Part shown: piece by piece, positions 1 through 6,637 of the stretch
Position numbering within the stretch: the stretch's first letter is position 1
Layout of the letters: each line of letters begins with the position of its first letter
DNA from: an uncultured Cryomorphaceae bacterium
Lineage (GTDB): Bacteria > Bacteroidota > Bacteroidia > Flavobacteriales > Schleiferiaceae
Assembly (NCBI GenBank): GCA_913009655.1
Contig: CAJVWI010000018.1
Coordinates: 1 to 40,883 of the forward strand
DNA: 40,883 nucleotides
Direction: 5' to 3'
Notes under the pieces: generated by a model
The model's input: only the letters and a program-made list of their open reading frames with translations
Database searches by the model: none
What the model was told of the DNA's origin: nothing
Made by a program: the position numbers and the translations under genes

Positions 1-581
1 CCTTCAGCAGCATCAACATCTTCGTCTAGTACAGCTTTACGCGACATTTTAATTGTTACGACAACTGCAGCATCTGCATTCAAAACTTCATATGGTTTCC
101 CTTCCTTAATATCAATTACACGAATTGCTTCACCAATTTTAAGTTCTGTAATATCATGCTCAATCAAAGAAGGAAGATCATCAATATTTCCTTTAATCTT
201 CAAGGTTCGAAGGATGGATTTTAAAGTTCCACCATTACGAATTCCTCGAGCATTACCTGTACAAGAAACTGGAACATTTAATGTAACAGGCTTTCCTGAA
301 ATCACTTCAATAAAGTCCATATGGGTTAAAACATCAGTTAGAACATCAAACTGCATATCTTGGATTACCGCAACATATGATTTTGAGTCTAATTCGATTT
401 TAGCAACACGCGCCTCAGAAGTATAAACTAATTCTCTAAAGGCTAAAACGGGGGCACTAAAATGAATAATTTCTTTCCCGCCATAGATTACGCATGGAGC
501 CTCTCCTGAGGCGCGTAAGGATTTTGCAGCTTTAGTACCAAGTTCAGTTCGAACTTTTCCTTTAATTGAGATAGATTGCAT
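1..581 (-). CDS. rplY: 50S ribosomal protein L25 / Ctc (partial)
   Basis: Encodes the N-terminal ~193 residues of a Ctc-type L25 protein, which binds 5S rRNA in the large ribosomal subunit. The translation starts MQSISIKGKVRTELGTKAAK and runs through the L25 beta-barrel (residues ~1-95) into the longer TL5/Ctc C-terminal domain (for example IGEAIRVIDIKEGKPYEV). The C-terminus lies beyond the left edge; the visible end is acidic, as is common for the tail of this family. The start ATG (579-581) lies 21 bp after the stop of prs on the same strand, so prs-rplY is probably one operon, an arrangement known in many bacteria. The family call is secure; the length of the missing tail is unknown. Confidence 0.93.
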   Translation of the reverse strand, partial: MQSISIKGKVRTELGTKAAKSLRASGEAPCVIYGGKEIIHFSAPVLAFRELVYTSEARVAKIELDSKSYVAVIQDMQFDVLTDVLTHMDFIEVISGKPVTLNVPVSCTGNARGIRNGGTLKSILRTLKIKGNIDDLPSLIEHDITELKIGEAIRVIDIKEGKPYEVLNADAAVVVTIKMSRKAVLDEDVDAAE

Positions 582-602
582 TGAGATATAGGATTTCAGA
601 GG

Positions 603-1535
603 TTACATTACGAAGTGTCCACTTATGGACTCATTTGAATTTACTTTTTGCATTACAGACGCAAAAAGACCCGCAACATCAAGCACACGAATTTTTGAAC
701 TCTGCTTAAGTTGTGGGATTGTATTTGTTATTACGAGTTCTTCAAGTTTTGAATTTTCAATTTTTTCTACAGCTTGCCCTGATAAGACGCCATGGGTACA
801 GTAGGCTCTTACAGTTTTGGCTCCTTGATCAATCAGCATTTCTGCTGCTTTGACAAGAGTTCCGCCAGTATCAACCATGTCATCTACAAGGATGACATGC
901 CGATTAGAAACGTCACCAATAACCGTCATTTTATCAATTTGATTAGCTTGTTTTCTTTGTTTGTAACAGATTACCACTTCTGCGCCGAGTTGATTGCCAT
1001 AACGGGTTGCTCTTTTGGAGCCGCCCATATCTGGCGATGCAATAGTCAAATCTAATAACTTCAACTTTTCAATGTCTGGGATAAATAAAGAGCTGGAATA
1101 TAGATGATCTACTGGGATTTCAAAAAAGCCCTGAATTTGATCAGCATGAAGGTCCATTGTCATTACTCTTGTCGCGCCTGCTGCTTCCAGTAGATTTGTA
1201 ACAAGCTTTGAAGTTATCGGGACTCGTGGCTGATCTTTCCTATCTTGCCGGGCATATCCAAAATATGGAATCACAGCTGTTATGTGTCGAGCAGATGCTC
1301 TCTTGGCCGCATCTATCATTTGAAGAAGTTCAAATAAATTATCTGAACTCGGCATCGTACTTTGGATCAAAAAAACTCGACTTCCTCGCACGGATTTAAT
1401 GAATGAAGGCAAAAACTCTCCATCAGAAAATTGCAAAATATTAACCTCACCTAATGGGATTCCATAGGAGGATGCGATCTGCGCTGCTAAGGCTTTAGTA
1501 GCTCTTCCTGCGAAAATTTTTGCTACGGGTTGCAT
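603..1535 (-). CDS. prs: Ribose-phosphate pyrophosphokinase (PRPP synthetase)
   Basis: Makes 5-phosphoribosyl-1-pyrophosphate from ribose 5-phosphate and ATP for purine, pyrimidine, NAD, His and Trp synthesis in the cytosol. At 310 residues it has the usual class I length. Visible signatures are the N-terminal KIFAGRATKALA segment, the flexible-loop region PYFGYARQDRK, MDLHADQIQGFF, and the PRPP-binding loop VILVDDMVDTGGTL near residues 213-226. The next gene downstream is L25 (21 bp gap). A TAnnTTTG -7 element lies about 20 bp upstream of the ATG at 1533-1535, so the leader is short. Nothing is missing or odd. Confidence 0.97.
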   Translation of the reverse strand: MQPVAKIFAGRATKALAAQIASSYGIPLGEVNILQFSDGEFLPSFIKSVRGSRVFLIQSTMPSSDNLFELLQMIDAAKRASARHITAVIPYFGYARQDRKDQPRVPITSKLVTNLLEAAGATRVMTMDLHADQIQGFFEIPVDHLYSSSLFIPDIEKLKLLDLTIASPDMGGSKRATRYGNQLGAEVVICYKQRKQANQIDKMTVIGDVSNRHVILVDDMVDTGGTLVKAAEMLIDQGAKTVRAYCTHGVLSGQAVEKIENSKLEELVITNTIPQLKQSSKIRVLDVAGLFASVMQKVNSNESISGHFVM

Positions 1536-1556
1536 GATTCGGAATTATTTGGGGTG

Positions 1557-1564
1557 CAAATGTA
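1557..1564 (-). promoter_or_regulatory. Bacteroidota -7 element for prs
   Basis: Read on the minus strand this is TACATTTG, an exact match to the Bacteroidota -7 consensus TAnnTTTG, about 20 bp upstream of the prs ATG. I do not see a clear -33 TTG at 19 bp. It lies next to the tRNA-Leu -7 box on the other strand, making this a compact divergent promoter region. Confidence 0.5.
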
Positions 1565-1577
1565 AACATTTTTATAG

Positions 1578-1585
1578 TATGTTTG
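1578..1585 (+). promoter_or_regulatory. Bacteroidota -7 element for tRNA-Leu
   Basis: TATGTTTG matches TAnnTTTG exactly and ends 10 bp before the first base of the tRNA, which fits initiation a few bases upstream of the mature 5' end. No TTG is seen at the ideal 19-bp spacing. The dCMP deaminase gene 50 bp after the tRNA could share this promoter. Confidence 0.5.
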
Positions 1586-1595
1586 CCTTCTAATA

Positions 1596-1676
1596 GCCCA
1601 GGTGGCGGAACTGGTAGACGCGCACGACTCAAACTCGTGTACCCTTGGTGTGCGGGTTCGATTCCCGCCCTGGGCA
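1596..1676 (+). tRNA. tRNA-Leu (anticodon CAA)
   Basis: This is a class II tRNA of 81 nt without an encoded CCA. The acceptor arm GCCCAGG (1596-1602) pairs with CCTGGGC (1669-1675), followed by discriminator A. The anticodon stem CACGA/TCGTG (1623-1627/1635-1639) encloses loop CTCAAAC, giving anticodon CAA at 1630-1632, which reads UUG. A long variable arm follows, then the T arm with GGTTCGATTCC. It lies between the divergent prs gene and the co-oriented dCMP deaminase gene. Confidence 0.97.
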
Positions 1677-1726
1677 CTTTTTAAGGGGCCAAATTAAGTG
1701 TTCAAGCTAAATTTACTGACGTTTTT

Positions 1727-2152
1727 ATGGATAAACAGGTAAAATATGACATAGCATATCTAAGGATGGCTTTAGAGTGGTCGAACCTATCCTATTGCAA
1801 CCGACGTAAAGTGGGAGCTCTAATTGTTAAGGATAGAATGATAATTTCAGATGGCTATAATGGCACTCCTTCAGGATTTGAGAATATTTGTGAGGATGAT
1901 GATGGGTTTACCAAATGGTATGTGCTGCATGCAGAGGCAAATGCTATTTTAAAAGTAGCGAATTCTACTCAAAGTTGTACTGGAGCAACGCTTTATCTTA
2001 CGATGTCACCTTGTTCAAATTGTAGCAAATTAATTCATCAAGCTGGAATCGCTAGAGTTGTTTATGCCTTAGAGTATAAAGATCTTTCTGGAATAGAATT
2101 TCTAAATAAAGCTGGAGTGGATACAGAACTAAGAATTATCGATAAAATTTAG
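1727..2152 (+). CDS. dCMP deaminase (cytidine/deoxycytidylate deaminase family)
   Basis: A 141-residue zinc deaminase expected to convert dCMP to dUMP, the precursor for thymidylate synthesis. The zinc site is visible as HAEANAI (His and the proton-shuttling Glu, about residues 68-74) and SPCSNC (about 93-98). The N-terminal segment NRRKVGALIVKD and GYNGTPSGFENICEDD are typical of ComEB-type dCMP deaminases, not of free cytidine deaminases. It starts 50 bp after tRNA-Leu and ends just before a strong terminator. Other deoxynucleotide genes (nrdBA, tdk) occur elsewhere in the window, but there is no operon link. Confidence 0.92.
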   Translation: MDKQVKYDIAYLRMALEWSNLSYCNRRKVGALIVKDRMIISDGYNGTPSGFENICEDDDGFTKWYVLHAEANAILKVANSTQSCTGATLYLTMSPCSNCSKLIHQAGIARVVYALEYKDLSGIEFLNKAGVDTELRIIDKI

Positions 2153-2160
2153 AATAGTAC

Positions 2161-2196
2161 AAAAAAGCCGTATCATTAATTGATACGGCTTTTTTT
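2161..2196. terminator. Bidirectional rho-independent terminator
   Basis: A perfect 9-bp stem, GCCGTATCA (2167-2175) with TGATACGGC (2181-2189), has loop TTAAT and is flanked by an A tract on the left and a T tract on the right. It sits between the convergent dCMP deaminase (+) and repeat lipoprotein (-) genes and would work on both strands. Confidence 0.93.
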
Positions 2197-2216
2197 AAGT
2201 TCTTTAAAGAGTCTTT

Positions 2217-2468
2217 TTATTCAGCTACCTCTTCAGTAGCTTCTTCAGTTGCCTCCATGGTAGCTTCTTCAGTTGCCTCTTCAGTTGCCTCTTCAGTAGC
2301 TTCTTCAGTTGTCTCCATGGTAGCTTCTTCAGCTACCTCTTCAGTTACCTCTTCAGTTACCTCTTCAGTTACCTCTTCAGTTACCTCCATAGTTGCTTCT
2401 TCAGCATTGTTGCATGCAACAAAGGCAACCATTGCCAATGCGCTTAAAAATAAACTTACTTTTTTCAT
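2217..2468 (-). CDS. Small lipoprotein with acidic tetrapeptide tandem repeats
   Basis: Predicted 83-residue secreted lipoprotein of unknown function. I chose the ATG at 2466-2468 because it gives a clean signal peptide, MKKVSLFLSALAMVAFVAC, with the lipobox cysteine at residue 19, and because a promoter lies 34 bp upstream; a longer open frame to 2543 would run through that promoter. After CNNA the whole mature part is 15 tetrapeptides of the form EEVT/EEAT, with M replacing the first E in three of them, so it is strongly acidic and without predicted fold. The repeat is also a 12-bp DNA tandem repeat. It lies 77 bp downstream of glycyl-tRNA synthetase but has its own promoter. I recognise no domain. 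Confidence 0.7.
   Translation of the reverse strand: MKKVSLFLSALAMVAFVACNNAEEATMEVTEEVTEEVTEEVTEEVAEEATMETTEEATEEATEEATEEATMEATEEATEEVAE
2223..2402 (-). repeat. 12-bp tandem repeat (15 units) inside the lipoprotein gene
   Basis: Fifteen imperfect 12-bp units (on the plus strand mostly TCTTCAGTTACC or TCTTCAGTAGCT variants) encode tetrapeptides EEVT, EEAT, MEVT, METT or MEAT. The unit is a multiple of three, so gain or loss of copies would change length without a frameshift. Neighbouring units differ at few positions; three CCAT variants give methionine. Confidence 0.93.
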
Positions 2469-2501
2469 AATTCTTTGATTTATATTGTTTAAGGCTCTGC
2501 T

Positions 2502-2531
2502 CAAAGGTATGAAAATATGAACTTTAGACAA
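2502..2531 (-). promoter_or_regulatory. Bacteroidota promoter for the repeat lipoprotein
   Basis: On the minus strand TTG (2531-2529) is followed after exactly 19 bp by TACCTTTG (2509-2502). This matches the -33/-7 consensus TTG-N19-TAnnTTTG. The expected transcript would start near 2496, about 28 nt before the ATG at 2468. This is one of the two best promoter matches in the window. Confidence 0.72.
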
Positions 2532-2544
2532 GTGACTTATCAAT

Positions 2545-4089
2545 TCAGATTTTTTTTAGAAGAGCCTCTATGGAAGTAATGCTTTTAATAATGTTTGATA
2601 GGTCCTTTATTTCTACTCGGTTTTGGTCCATGCTATCACGGTCTCTAAGAGTTACAGTATTATCAATTAATGTTTGATGGTCAATAGTTATGCAAATAGG
2701 AGTGCCAATAGCATCTTGTCGCCGATATCTTTTTCCAATGGCATCTTTTTCATCAAAGATTAGTTGAAAATCAAATTTTAATTGATTATAAATTTTCTTA
2801 GCACACTCGGGAAGTCCATCCTTTTTTAATAACGGTAATATCGCTGCTTGATTTGGAGCCAGTGCATGAGGAAGGCTCAGAACAGTTCTTGAAGATTGAT
2901 CTTTAAGAGTTTCTTCTTTTAGGCATTCCGATAAAACACTCAAGAACATTCGGTCTAAACCTATAGAAGTTTCTATCACATTAGGAGTAAAATTCTCATT
3001 TGAAACAGGGTCGAAGACTTGAAGTTTTTTCCCTGAGTGTTTAGAATGTTGTTTCAAATCAAAGTCAGTTCGACTATGAATGCCCTCTAATTCTTTGAAG
3101 CCAAATGGAAAGTTATATTCTATATCAGCAGCAGCATTAGCATAATGTGCCAGCTTTTCATGGTCATGATAACGATAGTTTTTTGGATTAAAGCCTAAAG
3201 ATTCATGCCAATTCATCCTAATTTTTTTCCAATGATCAAACCATGTCATTTCTGAGCCCGGCATAACGAAGAACTGCATTTCCATTTGTTCAAACTCTCT
3301 CATTCTGAAAATAAACTGTCTCGCTACTATTTCATTTCTAAATGCTTTCCCTATTTGAGCAATTCCAAATGGAATTTTCATTCGACTAGTTTTGAATACA
3401 TTGAGAAAATTGACAAAAATGCCTTGCGCTGTTTCCGGTCGGAGAAACAAATCATTAGCCCCTTCTGCAACAGAACCTATTTTAGTACCAAACATCAAAT
3501 TAAACTGACGAACTTCAGTCCAATTGGAAGATCCACTAACAGGACATTTAATTTTTTCATCAATGATAACTTGTCGCGCTTCAGAAAGATCATTGTTTGA
3601 AAGGGCTTTCGAGAACCTACTTAAAATCGCTTTTGCTTTTGTTTCATAGTCTAATACTCGCGTATTTGTTTTGCGGTACAATTCCGGATCGAAGGAATCT
3701 CCATAGCGTAGAGCTGCTTTTTTTATTTCTTTTTCTGCTTTTTGAAATAACTTTTCAGCATAATCTTCAATTAAAACATCTGCTCGATATCTTTTTTTCG
3801 AATCCTTATTATCAATTAATGGATCATTAAAGGCATCAATATGACCTGAGGCTTTCCAAACATCTGGATGCATGAAAATAGCAGAATCGATACCTACAAC
3901 GTTATCGTTCAATTGAACCATAGACCTCCACCAATAATTTTTAATATTATTTTTTAACAGTGCTCCATTTGGTCCATAATCATATACTGAGCTTAGGCCG
4001 TCATATATCTCGCTGCTTTGGAATACAAATCCATATTCTTTTGCATGAGAAATAACTTTTTTAAACAATTCTTCAGGGCCTTGAGACAT
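2545..4089 (-). CDS. glyS: Glycine--tRNA ligase (single-chain, alpha2 type)
   Basis: Class II aminoacyl-tRNA synthetase charging tRNA-Gly. It has 514 residues and is the single-chain form shared with archaea and eukaryotes, not the two-subunit alpha/beta form. Signatures are the N-terminal SHAKEYGFVFQSSEIYDGL, YDYGPNGALLKNNIKNYWW, motif 2 in AQIGKAFRNEIVARQFIFRM, LRPETAQGIFVNF, and motif 3 near ETSIGLDRMFLSVL. The C-terminal anticodon-binding domain starts around LPHALAPNQAAILPL (about residue 405). KCPVSGSSNWTEVRQFN keeps a single cysteine where some homologues bind zinc. A gap of 51 bp separates it from upstream marC. Confidence 0.96.
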   Translation of the reverse strand: MSQGPEELFKKVISHAKEYGFVFQSSEIYDGLSSVYDYGPNGALLKNNIKNYWWRSMVQLNDNVVGIDSAIFMHPDVWKASGHIDAFNDPLIDNKDSKKRYRADVLIEDYAEKLFQKAEKEIKKAALRYGDSFDPELYRKTNTRVLDYETKAKAILSRFSKALSNNDLSEARQVIIDEKIKCPVSGSSNWTEVRQFNLMFGTKIGSVAEGANDLFLRPETAQGIFVNFLNVFKTSRMKIPFGIAQIGKAFRNEIVARQFIFRMREFEQMEMQFFVMPGSEMTWFDHWKKIRMNWHESLGFNPKNYRYHDHEKLAHYANAAADIEYNFPFGFKELEGIHSRTDFDLKQHSKHSGKKLQVFDPVSNENFTPNVIETSIGLDRMFLSVLSECLKEETLKDQSSRTVLSLPHALAPNQAAILPLLKKDGLPECAKKIYNQLKFDFQLIFDEKDAIGKRYRRQDAIGTPICITIDHQTLIDNTVTLRDRDSMDQNRVEIKDLSNIIKSITSIEALLKKI

Positions 4090-4140
4090 TTGATTTATGT
4101 ATTGTTAATTAGTTCGAAAATATTGAAATATAAATTATTC

Positions 4141-4710
4141 TTATGCTATTAGAGAACCAATATTAGCAGTAAAAAGTCGAACAGAAATAGCCAAGAGGAT
4201 TATCCCGAAGATCTTTCGAATAATTGAAATTCCTCCTTTACCCAATATTCGCTCGATATGATGGGTGTTCTTCAAAACTAAATATACTAAAAGGGCATTG
4301 ATGATTATAGCAATTAAAATATTAATAGATGCATACTCACTCCGAATAGAGATTAATGTGGTAAGAGTTCCTGCTCCTGCAATCAAAGGAAAAGCAATTG
4401 GTACAATACTTGCCGATTCTGGTTCGACTTCTTTATATATCCGCACACCAAGAATCATTTCTAATGCCAGAAAAAATAAAATCAGTGCACCGGCGACAGC
4501 AAATGAAGCTACGTTGACTCCAAATAGAGCTAAAAGTTCTTCTCCAATGAACAAGAAAATTATCATAATTAAAGATGCCGCAATAGTCGCTTTCTCAGAC
4601 TGTATATGCCCAACTTTATCTCTAACAGCTATTATTATGGGGATACTACCAATTATATCAATAACCGCAAATAATACCATTGTTACCGAAACGATTTCAG
4701 AAATATTCAT
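4141..4710 (-). CDS. MarC family integral membrane protein
   Basis: A 189-residue inner-membrane protein of the MarC/UPF0056 family, whose function is unproven; the early link to multiple antibiotic resistance is not supported. About six hydrophobic helices are visible, beginning with VTMVLFAVIDIIGSIPIII and ending with IFGIILLAISVRLFTANIG. The motifs DIIGSIPI, ALILFFLALEMILG and PIAFPLIAGAGTLTTLI are typical of the family. It is divergent from the DUF3109 gene, and its promoter region overlaps that gene's start. It may be transcribed together with glyS downstream (51 bp gap). Confidence 0.9.
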   Translation of the reverse strand: MNISEIVSVTMVLFAVIDIIGSIPIIIAVRDKVGHIQSEKATIAASLIMIIFLFIGEELLALFGVNVASFAVAGALILFFLALEMILGVRIYKEVEPESASIVPIAFPLIAGAGTLTTLISIRSEYASINILIAIIINALLVYLVLKNTHHIERILGKGGISIIRKIFGIILLAISVRLFTANIGSLIA

Positions 4711-4742
4711 TTTAAAAAATATTCAACATTGATTTAGAGGGC

Positions 4743-4772
4743 CAAAGGTAGACCTTTACTTTATGTTTCAAA
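4743..4772 (-). promoter_or_regulatory. Bacteroidota promoter for marC
   Basis: Minus-strand TTTG (4772-4769), 18 bp, then TACCTTTG (4750-4743). The -33 box lies inside the first codons of the divergent DUF3109 gene. Transcription would begin near 4737, about 27 nt before the marC ATG. Confidence 0.6.
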
Positions 4773-5329
4773 TTGGAAAAACTGTTGTTTCAAACGTTGT
4801 CTTTGATCATGCTTTTTGTTGTGATTTATCTAAGTGCAAAGGGGCATGTTGCGTTGAAGGAGATTCTGGCGCTCCATTAATGCCAAGTGAGGTGAAAACT
4901 TTAAGAGATATTCAACCAAAGATCCGCCCATACTTAAGTCCAGAAGGTATTTCAGCTATTGAGTCTCAAGGCCATTTTGTTATTGATGATGATGAAGAAT
5001 ACACTACCCCTCTTGTCGCTAAAAAGGAGTGCGCTTATGTAGTATTTGACTCAGGAGTCGCAAAGTGCGGAATAGAAAAGGCATATGAAGCGGGAGCTAT
5101 AGATTGGCCAAAGCCGATATCATGCCATTTATATCCTATTAGAGTGACTAAATATTCGGATTTTGATGCGCTTAATGTTCATCATTGGAAGGTTTGTGAA
5201 CCGGCATGTAATTTAGGTCAAGAGTTAAAATTGCCGGTTTTTAGATTTTTAAAAAATGGCCTCGAACGCGCTTATGGAAAGGAGTGGGTGGATGAAGCAG
5301 AATTGCTTTACCAGAAAATTTCAGAGTAA
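4763..5329 (+). CDS. DUF3109 family cysteine-rich protein
   Basis: A 188-residue protein of the DUF3109 family, common in Bacteroidota, with no assigned biochemical role. It resembles the YkgJ group of putative metal-binding proteins. The visible cysteines are CCDLSKCKGACCVEGDSGAP near residues 20-39, then KKECAYV, AKCGIEKAYE, ISCHLYPIRV and VCEPACNLG. The spacing suggests a metal or iron-sulfur site, but this is inference. It has no signal peptide and is probably cytosolic. It is transcribed away from marC and is followed by a 303-bp gap before nrdB. Confidence 0.88.
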   Translation: MFQIGKTVVSNVVFDHAFCCDLSKCKGACCVEGDSGAPLMPSEVKTLRDIQPKIRPYLSPEGISAIESQGHFVIDDDEEYTTPLVAKKECAYVVFDSGVAKCGIEKAYEAGAIDWPKPISCHLYPIRVTKYSDFDALNVHHWKVCEPACNLGQELKLPVFRFLKNGLERAYGKEWVDEAELLYQKISE

Positions 5330-5632
5330 TTATACTAAAAGGGAATCAAGGTTATTAACAATTGATGTGGATTATTTTCGAGGAACTCGAATAAAATAAT
5401 TTGGTTAATTCAAACACCCAGGTTTTTCGGTGCTTTTTAATTATATCCAGAATCAAGAATGTTGAAAACTCCAACTTAATGTTCACATCTATCGCTTGCG
5501 AAAGCCATGATGCTTTCCAAGATTTGTAAAGCTCACCTGCAGTATGTTTTGTCGGCTTTGACCGTTTATGCTGCTAAAATGCACCCAGAGCACACTTAAA
5601 AACCTCGCCATTAGGCGATTAGATCAATAAAA
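5330..5632 (+). other. 303-bp gap before nrdB with hairpins, possible leader
   Basis: No coding frame of note is present. CTTGCGAAAGC (5495-5505) can pair with GCTTTCCAAG (5512-5521) in a 10-bp stem with one bulged base and loop CATGAT. A second hairpin, TCGCC-ATTA-GGCGA (5605-5618), ends 14 bp before the nrdB ATG. TATGTTTT near 5542-5549 resembles a -7 box with one mismatch. I see no NrdR-box palindrome and no B12 or other known riboswitch core. Confidence 0.4.
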
Positions 5633-6625
5633 ATGAGCAAATCAACTACCCAAAACGAACCAATTTTAAAAGAAAACCCAAACAGATTCGTGCTTTTCCC
5701 CATTGAACACAATGATATTTGGGATATTTATAAAAAAGCCGAAGCAAGTTTTTGGACGGCTGAAGAAATCGATTTGCATCAAGATGTTTCCGATTGGGAA
5801 AATAAGTTATCTGACAATGAAAGATATTTTGTAAAACACATATTGGCTTTTTTCGCAGCATCAGATGGAATTGTTAATGAAAATCTTGCTGAAAATTTTG
5901 TCAATGAAGTTCAATATACAGAGGCAAAGTTTTTTTATGGTTTTCAAATCATGATGGAAAACATTCATAGTGAAACATATTCTTTATTGATTGATACCTA
6001 TGTCAAAGATTCAAGTGAAAAAGCTAAATTATTTAATGCAATTGAAACTTTTGATGCAATTAAAAAGAAGGCTGATTGGGCTTTGAAATGGATCGATTCC
6101 CCTTCGTTTGCCGAAAGACTAATTGCATTTGCCGCTGTTGAAGGTATATTTTTTAGTGGAGCATTTTGTTCTATTTTTTGGATGAAAAAAAGAGGATTAC
6201 TCCCGGGATTAACATTTTCTAATGAATTAATTAGCAGAGACGAGGGAATGCATTGTGATTTTGCTGTTCATCTTCATAATGAACACCTTGTAAATAAAGT
6301 TCCAAAAGAAAGAATAATACAAATTATTACAGAGGCTTTAGATATCGAGAGGGAATTTATTACTGAATCTCTTCCAGTAGATTTAATTGGTATGAATAGC
6401 CGTCTTATGGAGCAGTATTTAGAGTTCGTTACCGACCGCTTACTAACGGAATTAAATTGTCCAAAGAGTTATAATTCGGAGAATCCATTTGACTTTATGG
6501 ATATGATTTCGTTGGAAGGAAAAACAAATTTCTTTGAAAAAAGAGTTTCAGATTATCGTAAGGCCGGAGTCGGAATGGAGGCAGAGACTAAGGAAGATTC
6601 TTTTTCATTTGATTCGGACTTCTAA
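5633..6625 (+). CDS. nrdB: Ribonucleoside-diphosphate reductase, beta subunit (class I)
   Basis: Radical-generating small subunit that forms deoxyribonucleotides together with NrdA. It has 330 residues and resembles eukaryotic R2 more than enterobacterial NrdB. Visible di-iron ligands and radical site are D78 ([13 protein letters not shown]), E109 and H112 ([11 protein letters not shown]), with the tyrosine Y116 that would carry the radical, then EGIFFSGAF and [15 protein letters not shown]. The C-terminus FSFDSDF corresponds to the peptide that docks into the alpha subunit. Twelve bases separate it from nrdA, so nrdBA is one operon. The upstream region carries potential hairpins. Confidence 0.97.
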   Translation: MSKSTTQNEPILKENPNRFVLFPIEHNDIWDIYKKAEASFWTAEEIDLHQDVSDWENKLSDNERYFVKHILAFFAASDGIVNENLAENFVNEVQYTEAKFFYGFQIMMENIHSETYSLLIDTYVKDSSEKAKLFNAIETFDAIKKKADWALKWIDSPSFAERLIAFAAVEGIFFSGAFCSIFWMKKRGLLPGLTFSNELISRDEGMHCDFAVHLHNEHLVNKVPKERIIQIITEALDIEREFITESLPVDLIGMNSRLMEQYLEFVTDRLLTELNCPKSYNSENPFDFMDMISLEGKTNFFEKRVSDYRKAGVGMEAETKEDSFSFDSDF

Positions 6626-6637
6626 AAAATAAATTTT

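Noticed and set aside
1495-1677. Minus-strand 60-codon frame
   Set aside because: It runs through the tRNA-Leu gene and the prs start; no protein features.
2223-2402. Regularly repeated DNA as a CRISPR array
   Set aside because: Units are 12 bp, directly adjacent and protein-coding, with no spacers.
2257-2478. Plus-strand open frame rich in SVASSV repeats
   Set aside because: It is the antisense shadow of the tandem repeat of the lipoprotein gene; the minus strand has a lipobox, a signal peptide and a matching promoter.
2469-2543. Longer N-terminus for the repeat lipoprotein
   Set aside because: It would include the promoter and would bury the signal peptide behind 25 residues.
5330-5632. 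NrdR boxes or an AdoCbl riboswitch before nrdB
   Set aside because: I found no paired 16-bp NrdR palindromes and no B12 box.
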